This document shows positions 8,758-17,967 of a stretch of 55,241 nt of DNA, piece after piece. The stretch comes from Allobacillus salarius (GTDB lineage: Bacteria; Bacillota; Bacilli; Bacillales; Alkalibacillaceae), in contig NZ_VMHE01000015.1 in NCBI RefSeq assembly GCF_007559425.1, positions 1 through 55,241 of the forward strand, written 5' to 3'. The position numbers and the translations under genes are program-made. A model generated the notes under the pieces. It was not told the DNA's origin. It worked only from the letters and a program-made list of their open reading frames with translations, and made no database searches. The first letter of the stretch is position 1. Every line of letters begins with the position of its first letter.

Positions 8758-8925
8758 GATTGTTGATTGGGTAGGGCGCATATATTTTGGCTTTTGGCTC
8801 ATATTTTCGCGAAGAGGGTGCATATATTTTTATTTGGGTCTCATATTTTATTGACCTGGGAGCATAAGACGGGGTAGGAGGAACATATTTTTCTGAGTTG
8901 GGTTCATATAATTGAGATTCAATCA
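8758..8925 (+). repeat. 21-bp-period degenerate tandem array (CATATTTT family)
   Basis: CATA-beginning units start at exactly 8779, 8800, 8821, 8842, 8863, 8884 and 8905, each 21 bp apart, with an upstream partial unit at 8758. The units share a 5' CATATTTT/CATATATTTT block and a GGG-containing 3' end but differ in the middle. Stops in every frame argue against coding. It fills the gap between the MFS gene and convergent ydiK. A relative in the opposite orientation lies at 30716-30840. Confidence 0.85.
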
Positions 8926-8977
8926 CTTTGGGTGTGCCACGTAATTGGAAAAAGCAACAATCTGGCTGAAAATGTGC

Positions 8978-9061
8978 TAATTACTCAAGAAACCCGATAA
9001 TCCTCTTAAAGATTTAGCCTAATTACTTAAAAAATGTCCCTCACTACTCAAGCAAGTCGTA
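8978..9061 (+). repeat. Second 21-bp-period array (TAATTACTCAA type)
   Basis: Related segments begin at 8978 (taattactcaag), about 8999 (aatcctcttaaa), 9020 (taattacttaaa) and 9041 (tcactactcaag), again 21 bp apart. The sequence differs from the array just upstream, but the period is the same. Only four units, quite diverged. Confidence 0.6.
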
Positions 9062-9071
9062 GTTCACACCA

Positions 9072-9108
9072 AAAAAATCGAGACAGCTACATGCCATCTC
9101 GATTTTTT
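9072..9108. terminator. Bidirectional terminator downstream of ydiK
   Basis: aaaaaatcgaga (9072-9083) and tctcgatttttt (9097-9108) form a perfect 12-bp stem with U-runs on both strands. It can end ydiL-ydiK transcription from the right and any readthrough from the left. Confidence 0.85.
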
Positions 9109-9111
9109 GTA

Positions 9112-9315
9112 CTATTTTTTCTCTTGCTGTTCTTTTAAACGTCTGTGGAGTCCGAACATTTTGATTGCTGCGCCGAAGTCGAACGCGGCGATCAGTGTGA
9201 AAATGATTGTCGCAATGTTCCAGACAGTATCTTCAACACTCATGTAAGCAATGTACATGAATCCTAGCCCCATCAGCAAATAAATAATTGCAAAAAATCG
9301 CGGTGATGCACGCAT
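9112..9315 (-). CDS. ydiK: Small membrane protein YdiK (DUF4305)
   Basis: A 67-residue protein with two hydrophobic segments (about residues 8-26 and 33-52) and a basic tail (HRRLKEQQEKK). The sequence and position next to ydiL upstream of groESL match YdiK of Bacillus. No function is established. It starts three bases after the ydiL stop, so the two are probably co-transcribed. Confidence 0.85.
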   Translation of the reverse strand: MRASPRFFAIIYLLMGLGFMYIAYMSVEDTVWNIATIIFTLIAAFDFGAAIKMFGLHRRLKEQQEKK

Positions 9316-9318
9316 AAG

Positions 9319-10077
9319 TTATCCCCCAATTAAAATTGTTGCCGTATTTTCTAATTCCTGTAGCCGTCTTTCTAAATCTTCAATGTCGACGAATAGGTTG
9401 ATCAATACGGCTGTTGCATTCATGGCTCCGTGGGCGATCATCGGTACAATGATTCTTTTCGTTTTTACATATAAATAAGAAAAAGCAAAACCCATAGCCA
9501 CATACGTTAATGTGAACGTAAAATCAAGATGCAGAGCGCTGAATATTAGAGAAGAGAGCAGCGCTGCAAAAAAGAAATTCATTCGTTTATAGAGTTGTCC
9601 AAAGAAAATTTTCCGGAAAATCAATTCTTCGAAAAATGGTGCAAATACAATTGGTACAATAATAAACCAGTAATTCGCCTCAATAATACTGATGATATCC
9701 ATCGTATTTTCAGAGGTTTGATCAATGCCGATAAACTGGAAGTTAATGATATTGGCTAACATTTGAGCTCCATAAGCGATGAATACACCGCCAATTGACC
9801 AACCGATTAGCTTACCAATTCCTTCGCGGTCACGCATGTTTTTTGGCTTCATATCTTCTTGAACCAAGTATAGCATGACGAGCGCTGCAATCGTGTAACT
9901 GAACAAATGCCAATAAACGAAATGATCGACTTTTTCCATACTCGGAAAAACACGTTCAAATAGCCCCATACCGAAGAGTGGTGAAACTTGTACCAATATA
10001 TATGTGAAGATGATAATCCAATATCTTTGAGGCAATTCAACCGTCTCCTTTTGTTGATCATTCATGAGATGATACAC
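9319..10077 (-). CDS. ydiL: CPBP (CAAX) intramembrane protease YdiL
   Basis: Polytopic membrane protein of 252 residues. It has the three conserved elements of the CPBP/Abi family: EELIFR (the EExxxR glutamates) around residue 146, FSALHLDF with its histidine around 175, and HGAMNATAV (HxxxN) around 215. Relatives are site-2-like or CAAX-type metallo-endoproteases; the substrate here is unknown. The gene is divergent from groESL and in the same place as B. subtilis ydiL. Confidence 0.9.
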   Translation of the reverse strand: MYHLMNDQQKETVELPQRYWIIIFTYILVQVSPLFGMGLFERVFPSMEKVDHFVYWHLFSYTIAALVMLYLVQEDMKPKNMRDREGIGKLIGWSIGGVFIAYGAQMLANIINFQFIGIDQTSENTMDIISIIEANYWFIIVPIVFAPFFEELIFRKIFFGQLYKRMNFFFAALLSSLIFSALHLDFTFTLTYVAMGFAFSYLYVKTKRIIVPMIAHGAMNATAVLINLFVDIEDLERRLQELENTATILIGG

Positions 10078-10180
10078 TAGTTTTGTTGGCTATTTTTAAG
10101 ATATTTTTTAGAAATCAAAAAAGAACCTAACGTTTATTTTATACTAAATCAAAAGCCGAAACAAAAATATTGTTTTTTAC

Positions 10181-10209
10181 TTGCAAAAAAATAAAAGATT
10201 GAGTATTAT
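10181..10209 (+). promoter_or_regulatory. groESL sigma-A promoter
   Basis: TTGCAA at 10181-10186 and TATTAT at 10204-10209 are separated by 17 bp. An overlapping TATAAT at 10207 would be too far from the same -35. The CIRCE operator begins 11 bp after the -10. Confidence 0.7.
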
Positions 10210-10219
10210 AATATTGGAT

Positions 10220-10246
10220 TTAGCACTCAGATAACACGAGTGCTAA
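10220..10246 (+). promoter_or_regulatory. CIRCE operator (HrcA site)
   Basis: Perfect consensus TTAGCACTC, nine bases, GAGTGCTAA. It lies between the promoter and groES. HrcA binds this element to repress the chaperonin operon, with GroEL assisting HrcA folding. It shows that the chromosome encodes hrcA elsewhere. Confidence 0.98.
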
Positions 10247-10284
10247 CAAAACGATTATTCAATTCATAAGAGGAGGTTTTTGTC

Positions 10285-10569
10285 GTGTTAAAACCACTAG
10301 GAGATCGCGTCATTATCGAGGTTGTTGAGCAAGAAGAAACAACAACAAGTGGAATTGTTTTGCCTGATTCCGCAAAAGAAAAGCCACAAGAAGGGAAAGT
10401 CGTGGCAGTCGGCTCTGGTCGAGTGACTGAGCATGGTGAGAAGGTTGCGCCGGAAGTGAAAGAAGGCGACCGCGTCATTTATTCAAAATTTGCAGGAACA
10501 GAAGTGAAGCAAGACGGCAAAGAATACTTAGTCCTACGAGAAAACGACATCTTAGCTGTTGTTCAGTAA
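10285..10569 (+). CDS. groES: Co-chaperonin GroES
   Basis: The 10-kDa lid of the GroEL folding chamber. The 94-residue protein begins [12 protein letters not shown] and has the mobile loop [17 protein letters not shown] at about residues 20-36 that contacts GroEL. Start is GTG at 10285, with a strong aggaggt site eight bases upstream. It forms an operon with groEL, 39 bp downstream, under CIRCE/HrcA control. Confidence 0.98.
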   Translation: MLKPLGDRVIIEVVEQEETTTSGIVLPDSAKEKPQEGKVVAVGSGRVTEHGEKVAPEVKEGDRVIYSKFAGTEVKQDGKEYLVLRENDILAVVQ

Positions 10570-10587
10570 TAAAAATTAACGGAATGA

Positions 10588-12240
<1,653 letters not shown>

Positions 12241-12271
12241 GCCAAAAACTGAATAATAAAAGCTTGATATG

Positions 12272-12306
12272 ACGAGGTTTGCCAGAGGGTAGACCTCGTT
12301 TTTTTC
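12272..12306 (+). terminator. Terminator of groESL
   Basis: acgaggt (12272-12278) pairs with acctcgt (12293-12299), followed by a T-run into ttttttctt. It starts 31 bp after the groEL stop. Confidence 0.85.
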
Positions 12307-12407
12307 TTGTATGTCACAAAAAGGTAACATGAATAAGTAACCATAAAAAATTGAGTACAGATAACGTTATGGCAAAAATATTAATTATAAAATATTAATA
12401 ATGAAGA

Positions 12408-12444
12408 AGCTCAGCTAAACTTCTTATGTAAAGATAACTGAGCT
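12408..12444 (-). terminator. Possible terminator of bioY
   Basis: agctcag (12408-12414) and ctgagct (12438-12444) can pair around a 23-base loop. On the minus strand the sequence after it is ttcttcattatt, only moderately T-rich. It lies 90 bp beyond the bioY stop. The rest of 12307-12534 shows no gene. Confidence 0.35.
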
Positions 12445-12534
12445 ATTATGCAAATAACGCTTTAAATAAATGCAAATTATCGGTCAAAGTGACACTTTTA
12501 TGGTGCTTCTATTTGATTCAATTAGTGTCATAAC

Positions 12535-13104
12535 TTATGCAACTTCTTTTGGCATATCTCCAAGTACTTTTGCTTGTATTAGGCGTCTTCTGACAACAAT
12601 GCCAATCCAGCTGGCTAGAAATGCCTTAATGAATCCTACAGCAAGAAACGGGTATACACCGGCAGCCAAGGAAGCACTCCATCCAAGATCCAGTACAAGT
12701 TTCAAATGAATAGTACCAAAAACCAGTGTTACAAACATTCCCATAATATTTGCGATGACAGCCATTGAGATTGTAAAACTTGTTTTTTCCAAAATGAGAC
12801 CAGTAACGTACGCTGCGGCTATAAACCCAAAAATATATCCACCTGAAGGGCCTACAAGCACCTGTGGTCCCCCACTGAATCCAGCGAATACCGGAAGGCC
12901 GACCGCTCCAATCGCCATATAGAGCACCATTGCCAATGATCCCTGACGGCTTCCAAGAACAGTTGCTGCAATCCCTACTGCCAATGTCTGGCCACTGATT
13001 GGAATAAGTGGAAGTGGAATTTCCATCTGTGCAAGTATTGCAGTTATAGCGGCAAATATAGAGATCTTGAGCATAATTCTCAGTTTATTACCTTGTCGAT
13101 TCAA
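12535..13104 (-). CDS. bioY: Biotin transporter substrate-binding subunit BioY
   Basis: S-component of an ECF-type vitamin transporter; it binds biotin in the membrane and works with an EcfA/A'/T energising module encoded elsewhere. The 189-residue protein has about six hydrophobic segments. It carries BioY signatures: IPLPLIPISGQTLAV in the N-terminal third and GPSGGYIFGFIAAAYV near residue 86. I chose TTG at 13104 because it has aaggggga eight bases upstream; the longer frame to 13173 reads through the promoter and operator. Upstream lies a BirA-type operator, so biotin should repress it. Confidence 0.93.
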   Translation of the reverse strand: MNRQGNKLRIMLKISIFAAITAILAQMEIPLPLIPISGQTLAVGIAATVLGSRQGSLAMVLYMAIGAVGLPVFAGFSGGPQVLVGPSGGYIFGFIAAAYVTGLILEKTSFTISMAVIANIMGMFVTLVFGTIHLKLVLDLGWSASLAAGVYPFLAVGFIKAFLASWIGIVVRRRLIQAKVLGDMPKEVA

Positions 13105-13135
13105 TGTAAACGTCCCCCTTCTGTTAAAAATTATT

Positions 13136-13163
13136 TTAATAGAAGAAGGGGGGTGATTGTCAA
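13136..13163 (-). promoter_or_regulatory. bioY promoter
   Basis: On the minus strand a perfect -35 TTGACA (13163-13158) is followed after 16 bp by TATTAA (13141-13136). The -35 lies inside one half of the BirA operator, so bound repressor would block polymerase. Confidence 0.65.
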
Positions 13164-13187
13164 CCGCTATCATTGATTGGTTTACAA
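13157..13187. promoter_or_regulatory. BirA operator of bioY
   Basis: Plus strand ttgtcaacc (13157-13165) and ggtttacaa (13179-13187) are near-perfect inverted repeats. Read on the minus strand this is TGTAAAC, 15 bases, GTTGACA, close to the Firmicute BirA consensus TGTTAAC-N14/15-GTTAACA. Biotin-loaded BirA is the known ligand of this site class. Confidence 0.85.
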
Positions 13188-13472
13188 TTATAGCTTTCTA
13201 CATAACGATCATTAAAAAGAAGTAGCACTTATTTCAGATTTAAGTTTCAATATGCATTGTTCGTGATGATAAAAATACAGAAGTTGAAGTTCCACCACTT
13301 TGATATGATACCTCATCAAAGTTATTCAACTGTTTCTTTCTTGGTATGTTTATTATATTTTCAATTAATAGTTACGCTAGTTTAAGAACCTTATTTGATT
13401 AAACCGAAAGGGCGCGATTGTTAAATAATCATCGCGCCTAAATCAAGGCCATATTGTTTAGTGTATTATTAA

Positions 13473-13655
13473 GGAAAGAATAAAAAGGAAAATAAATGGG
13501 GGAAAGCTAAAGAAGAGCCAGAGAGTTTCTTACATGAAAACCATCAAGTGTATTTTTACAAGACAGTATTATGTGACTTGGCAGGAAATAATCATCAGGT
13601 TATTTATACTACACGTTCAGATAAAATGATAGATATTTTGATACCAAAAGTATAA
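13473..13655 (+). pseudogene. C-terminal remnant of an unknown small protein
   Basis: An open frame of 60 codons without a usable start codon; it follows an in-frame TAA. The translated tail looks protein-like (ENHQVYFYKTVLCDLAGNNH, then a TTRSDKMIDILIPKV end), with mixed hydrophobic and charged residues rather than the AT-rich noise around it. I do not recognise the family. It probably is the 3' part of a gene whose 5' part was lost. Confidence 0.35.
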
Positions 13656-13862
13656 TACGATTAGAATTCGATGAGAAAAGAAGCAGACAGAAATAAAATA
13701 TAATAAAGTTGATGATTGTTAAATAAAAAGCAACAAAAAATACAGAAATAAACAACGATACAAAATTATACGCAATCATCTTTACTAAGGAACACTCCAA
13801 ACCATTGATTCAATAGCATTTTACAATTTATAAAAGCAATAAAAAACGGATCACAACACGCG

Positions 13863-13875
13863 GGGCATGATGTAA
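13863..13875 (+). repeat. 13-bp copy of the groEL 3' end (att-like)
   Basis: gggcatgatgtaa at 13863-13875 is identical to the last 13 bases of groEL (12228-12240), including the stop codon. Chance agreement within 1.6 kb is very unlikely. The two copies bracket bioY and the eroded region, as would the attachment sites of an element integrated at the groEL end. Confidence 0.45.
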
Positions 13876-13961
13876 TAGCTGCCTGAGACCGTGGATTTAA
13901 ATAGACTCTTAAATCAATAAATCAAATGCTAACAATTTAATAATTTTGTTATATTTACTGA

Positions 13962-14002
13962 GGCTAATCACTAGATTCATTCTATAGTGATTAGCCTTTT
14001 TT
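13962..14002 (+). terminator. Orphan intrinsic terminator
   Basis: ggctaatcacta (13962-13973) and tagtgattagcc (13985-13996) form a perfect 12-bp stem followed by six T. No intact gene precedes it; the nearest frame is the remnant ending at 13655. It points to a gene lost from this place. Confidence 0.8.
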
Positions 14003-14503
14003 ATATTATTAATTATATAAGCTCGTTTTTAAGTAAATAGTAAGGATAACTACTACTTTAAAGGTTTAAACAGAACGGAATAAGGTAATTGTTTGAATAA
14101 TTTCCTTTTTAAAAATCCAACCAGAGGTTTGCCCCTACTAGTAACATCACAGTTTCTTCCCATTATGTTCGTACACAACGAAAGGAGAGGTAAATGAAGC
14201 ATTAAGAGAAAATGAAAATTCCTTTGGACAATCTAATAATCCATAAAGGTTAATAGAGCAATTCGGAAAAGTATACTTATGCGCCACTTTAAAAACCAAA
14301 AGGGACTGTTAAAGGAAAGTGGAACTAAATTACTGTAATCTAAAAGACTTTCGGTCGAACTCTATTTCTTCTTGGTTATTTCACGAGTATTGCAATTAAT
14401 AACTAAATACAAAATATTTAAAATAAAAAATAGACTATGTTAAGGTATATTAAATCCAAATATTAGATAGATTAAATACTAAAATGAGATGAGGTGTTTG
14501 GTT

Positions 14504-15274
14504 GTGGTGGATGATAAAGACAAAAATAAAAACGTTGACGCTAACCAAGAAGAAGATAGTGGTCGACGTAAATTTCTAAAAAACGCAGGAGTTTTCACAG
14601 GAGGCGTAGTTGGTGCTGGCTTCCTTGGAGGTGTGATTGGCCATAATTGGTGGGACGACTCTGATTCTGCTACAGAGACAAAGACATCTCCTGACTTTAG
14701 TGAAGCAAGAATCTTTTTTAATCGTCGAGAAGATTTTAATGTTTTAAGTTGGGCAACTGAGCGAATTTTTCCAGAGGATGATAATGGACCAGGTGCGATC
14801 CTATTAGGCGTTCCGTACTTCATTGATAAACAATTAGCTGGTTCTTGGGGGAAAAATGCCGATGATTATATGCTTGGACCCTTCAAAGATGGGGAACAAA
14901 CTCAAGGTTTTCAATCGCCTTTGAACAGAGGAGAAATTTTTATTCAAGGTATTCGTGAAATAAACAAAGTGAGTAACAAAAAGTTTAAGGCATCTTTCCC
15001 AGAGCTAGAAGAGGATCAGCAAAATGAAGTTTTAATGATGTTTGAAAATGGAGAAGTAGATTTAAAAAATGTAAGTTCGACTCGATTTTTCGGTTTACTT
15101 AGACAAGCTACACTTGAAGGTGCTTATGCAGATCCCTTATACGGCGGGAATAGAAATATGGACGGTTGGCGCATGAAGGAATTTCCTGGAGCCCAAAGTG
15201 CCTATATAAATGAAATTGAAGAAGAAGAATTTATTAAGATGGATCCAATTAGCTTAAGTGACTATAATAAATAG
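14504..15274 (+). CDS. Gluconate 2-dehydrogenase subunit 3 family protein, Tat-exported
   Basis: Small subunit of a membrane-associated sugar or sugar-acid dehydrogenase. The twin-arginine signal SGRRKFLKNAG is near residue 20, followed by a glycine-rich hydrophobic stretch (GVFTGGVVGAGFLGGVIG), so the protein crosses the membrane folded. The later part (ERIFPEDDNGPGA, LLRQATLEGAYADPLYGGN) matches the subunit-3 family. I chose GTG 14504, seven bases after gaggtg; an ATG at 14489 overlaps that site. It is 20 bp before the flavoprotein subunit and presumably co-exported with it. Confidence 0.85.
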   Translation: MVDDKDKNKNVDANQEEDSGRRKFLKNAGVFTGGVVGAGFLGGVIGHNWWDDSDSATETKTSPDFSEARIFFNRREDFNVLSWATERIFPEDDNGPGAILLGVPYFIDKQLAGSWGKNADDYMLGPFKDGEQTQGFQSPLNRGEIFIQGIREINKVSNKKFKASFPELEEDQQNEVLMMFENGEVDLKNVSSTRFFGLLRQATLEGAYADPLYGGNRNMDGWRMKEFPGAQSAYINEIEEEEFIKMDPISLSDYNK

Positions 15275-15294
15275 TTTGAAAAGGAGATATTACG

Positions 15295-17046
15295 ATGGCC
15301 AAAAAACTAGATAAAGTTGAAGTTGTTACCGTAGGTGTTGGTTGGACAGGCGGTATTATTGCTGCTGAACTTGCTAAAGCAGGATATCAAGTATTAGGTT
15401 TGGAAAGAGGTAAAGAAACGTCACTCGATGACTATAACCAGATAAAAGACGAATTAAAATACAATCCTAGAAATGAAATGATGAATGACCTGTCTGATGC
15501 TACGCTTACTTTTCGTAATAATTTTGATACAGAAGCACTACCAATTCGTGATAATGGTAATCTAAGAATTGGAAAAGATACAGGCGGCGGAGGCAGTCAT
15601 TGGGCTGCGCAATATCACCGTTATTTCCCTTATGATTATGAGATTTATAGTAAGACTGTTGAGAGGTACGGGAAAGATAAAATACCTGAAGGAATGACCA
15701 TTCAAGATTGGGGAATTACTTATGACGAAATAGAACCTTACTACGATAAATTTGAAAAAATGGCGGGAATTTCTGGTGAAGAAGACCCTTTCGGACCACA
15801 ACGTTCGAATCCATATCCAACTCCCCCAATGAAAGACGTTCCTATTACCAAGATGTTTAAGAAAGCTGCCAAAAATTTAGGTTATCATCCACTTACCTTG
15901 GCCTCAGCTACTCTATCAGAATCGTATGAGAACCCTGATGGTCAAAGGATTAATGCTTGCCAATACTGTGCTTTTTGTTACAGCCATGGATGTCAATTTG
16001 GTGCTAAATCAGATCCTATTATTACGGTGATCCCGACTGCACAAGAAACGAATAATTTTGAGCTTCGTACAAACGCCAACGTAACGCGTATATTATATGA
16101 AGATGGTAAAGCTAAAGGCGTTTTATATACAGACACGCGTACAGGAGAAGAATTTGAACAACCAGCTGACGTAGTCGTTATGACAAGCTATACATTTAAT
16201 AACGTTCGTTTGTTGTTATTATCTGAAATCGGGACACCTTATAATCCGAAAACGGGTGAGGGAGTCATTGGTAAAAACTTCTGTGATCACCATGTGGCTG
16301 ATGGCGCGAGTAATGCCGTTGGTTTCTTTAATGAAAAGAAGTTCAATTTATACATGGGAGCAGGGGGATTAGGTGCTATTTTTTACGATCTTGCTGCTGA
16401 TAACTTTGACCATTCGGATGTTGATTTTATCCATGGTGGTGTCGCTAGAATAACCCAAGGAGGTAGTGGAGCAATTTCACATAACCCTGTACCAAAAGGG
16501 ACGCCTACTTGGGGAAGAGAATTTAAAGAGAAATCTCTGTTCTACGCAAACCGAATGTTAAATGTTAACTTTATGTTCGCTGTTATGCCTTATAGAGATA
16601 ACTATCTAGATCTTGATCCTAATTATACCGATCGCTCGGGTGATCCATTGATACGCGTCACATTTGATTTTAAAGATCAAGAACATAACTTGCTTAAATA
16701 TGGAAGAGATGTGTGTGCGGATGTAATGAAAGAAATGGGCGCAGATATCATCGAACCAAGTGAAGATGTTGATCATATTAGTGGGAGTTTTATATTCCAA
16801 CATAGTAGTGGAGGCGCTATTATGGGGAGCTCACCTGAAACCTCTGCAGTGAACAATTACTCACAAATGTGGGATGTAGATAATTTATTTGTCGTAGGTG
16901 CTTCTGCATTTCCACATTTTAGTTCCGCAAACCCAACAGGAACGGTAGGAGCTATGGCTTATCGTGCTGCTGAAGGTATTGAAGAGTTTTTAAAGAATGG
17001 TGGAGGTCAATTAGTCGAAGCAAAAGATGCTAAAGCTAATACCTAA
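15295..17046 (+). CDS. GMC-family FAD oxidoreductase, gluconate 2-dehydrogenase-like large subunit
   Basis: Flavoprotein of 583 residues expected to oxidise a sugar acid or polyol. The FAD dinucleotide fold is at the N-terminus: VGVGWTGGIIAAELAKAGY, then LERG. GGGSHW near residue 98 and the C-terminal VVGASAFPHFSSANPTGTVG are GMC signatures. The central cysteines CQYCAFCYSHGC (around residue 222) are typical of this subgroup. It lacks a signal peptide, so it probably rides out with the Tat subunit. The usual third subunit, a cytochrome c, is not adjacent. The substrate is not proven by sequence. Confidence 0.85.
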   Translation: MAKKLDKVEVVTVGVGWTGGIIAAELAKAGYQVLGLERGKETSLDDYNQIKDELKYNPRNEMMNDLSDATLTFRNNFDTEALPIRDNGNLRIGKDTGGGGSHWAAQYHRYFPYDYEIYSKTVERYGKDKIPEGMTIQDWGITYDEIEPYYDKFEKMAGISGEEDPFGPQRSNPYPTPPMKDVPITKMFKKAAKNLGYHPLTLASATLSESYENPDGQRINACQYCAFCYSHGCQFGAKSDPIITVIPTAQETNNFELRTNANVTRILYEDGKAKGVLYTDTRTGEEFEQPADVVVMTSYTFNNVRLLLLSEIGTPYNPKTGEGVIGKNFCDHHVADGASNAVGFFNEKKFNLYMGAGGLGAIFYDLAADNFDHSDVDFIHGGVARITQGGSGAISHNPVPKGTPTWGREFKEKSLFYANRMLNVNFMFAVMPYRDNYLDLDPNYTDRSGDPLIRVTFDFKDQEHNLLKYGRDVCADVMKEMGADIIEPSEDVDHISGSFIFQHSSGGAIMGSSPETSAVNNYSQMWDVDNLFVVGASAFPHFSSANPTGTVGAMAYRAAEGIEEFLKNGGGQLVEAKDAKANT

Positions 17047-17085
17047 AGCTAGCTTGTAACTTTTAAATAAATATTACTTTTTTAC

Positions 17086-17137
17086 AAGTAACCTGATAAT
17101 CATTTTTCAGCAATTATCAGGTTACTTATTGTTTAAT
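17086..17137 (+). terminator. Terminator of the dehydrogenase pair
   Basis: aagtaacctgataat (17086-17100) and attatcaggttactt (17113-17127) form a perfect 15-bp stem, followed by attgttt. It starts 40 bp after the stop. Confidence 0.85.
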
Positions 17138-17196
17138 TATTAACGATTTAATAATGTTGCTAATAAAAAGTCTTGGTTAACGAAGGAGAATATGAC

Positions 17197-17766
17197 ATGG
17201 GAAGGATCAAGTTAATATTCTATTTTTTCCTAGTTTTCTTAGTGTCTTGTGGAAATGAAGCGGATATAGAAACCAATATGTCTGAACCAATGTCAGACTT
17301 TCAATTTACTACACAAGATAAAGATACTTTGAGTTTTGAAGAATTAAAAGGTGATTGGTGGATAGCAAATTTTATGTATACAAGTTGTGAAGCCGTATGT
17401 CCCATTACAACGGAACGGATGGCAGATATCCAAAAAACATTGGACAAAGAAGGCTTACACCCACACCTTGTCTCTTTTAGTGTTGATCCAGAAAATGATA
17501 CACCCAATGTTCTAAAAGAATATGCTAGCCAATATGATGCTAATTTTGACTCGTGGAGCTTTTTAACAGGGTATGAATTTGAAACGATTCAAGATTTATC
17601 TCAGGAAACTTTTAAAGCTAACTTAGCAAAAGGAGCCGTTGGATTAAGGTCTCACGGAGTTAATTTTTATTTAATCAATCCTAAAGGTGTTATTGTCAAA
17701 AAATATAACGGAATGAACAAAGAGGAGTTAGAAATGCTTGTTTCCGATGTGAAAAAAGGTATGTAG
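17197..17766 (+). CDS. Sco1/SenC family lipoprotein
   Basis: Thioredoxin-fold membrane-anchored protein of the type that delivers copper to the CuA centre of cytochrome oxidase or acts as a thiol redox partner. The lipobox FLVSC is at about residues 14-18. The metal-binding CxxxC (TSCEAVCP) is near residue 68 and the distal histidine is in RSHGVNFYL near 155. I chose ATG 17197, which has aaggag nine bases upstream; an earlier in-frame GTG at 17173 lacks a site. It lies downstream of the dehydrogenase terminator, so it is probably a separate transcript. Confidence 0.92.
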   Translation: MGRIKLIFYFFLVFLVSCGNEADIETNMSEPMSDFQFTTQDKDTLSFEELKGDWWIANFMYTSCEAVCPITTERMADIQKTLDKEGLHPHLVSFSVDPENDTPNVLKEYASQYDANFDSWSFLTGYEFETIQDLSQETFKANLAKGAVGLRSHGVNFYLINPKGVIVKKYNGMNKEELEMLVSDVKKGM

Positions 17767-17818
17767 TGTCTTGGATTGCTTGCTGTTGTTAATATAGGTA
17801 AATAAATTAGATGTTATT

Positions 17819-17849
17819 GCCATGTATGACTTTATACATGGCATTTTAA
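17819..17849 (+). terminator. Terminator after the Sco gene
   Basis: gccatgtat (17819-17827) and atacatggc (17834-17842) form a perfect 9-bp stem followed by attttaat, 52 bp after the stop. Confidence 0.75.
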
Positions 17850-17885
17850 TATGTTGAAATACTAAACCTAGTATTTAGCATCTTT

Positions 17886-17894
17886 TGGTATAAT
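17886..17894 (+). promoter_or_regulatory. Extended -10 promoter of the sensor kinase
   Basis: TGGTATAAT is a perfect extended -10 (TGnTATAAT). No good -35 is seen, which is normal for this promoter class. The kinase start is about 75 bp downstream. Confidence 0.55.
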
Positions 17895-17967
17895 AGTAGT
17901 AATTTAATTATTATTTATTTTCACACAAAATTTAGTTTAAATTTCAGAAGAAAGAGTTGTTCACAGA

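Larger units (their letters stand above)
13188..14503. other. Gene-poor eroded region
   Basis: About 1.3 kb of very AT-rich DNA with no convincing intact gene. It holds an 8-bp GC-rich hairpin (ggcgcgat/atcgcgcc, 13411-13438), an ORF remnant (13473-13655), a 13-bp copy of the groEL end (13863-13875) and an orphan terminator (13962-14002). At about 14181-14195 a good ribosome site (aaggagagg) and ATG are followed by a stop after a few codons. I read this as the residue of lost genes or a decayed mobile element. Confidence 0.6.

Noticed and set aside
8758..8925. 21-bp array as a repeat-containing coding region
   Set aside because: 21 is a multiple of three, but stops interrupt the frame that follows the CAT starts and no start or ribosome site precedes it.
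13411..13438. GC-rich hairpin as insertion-sequence end
   Set aside because: No matching second end, target duplication or transposase remnant could be recognised.
13609..13800. Minus-strand 63-codon hydrophobic open frame
   Set aside because: Composition follows the AT-rich DNA, there is no ribosome site, and it overlaps the more protein-like remnant on the other strand.
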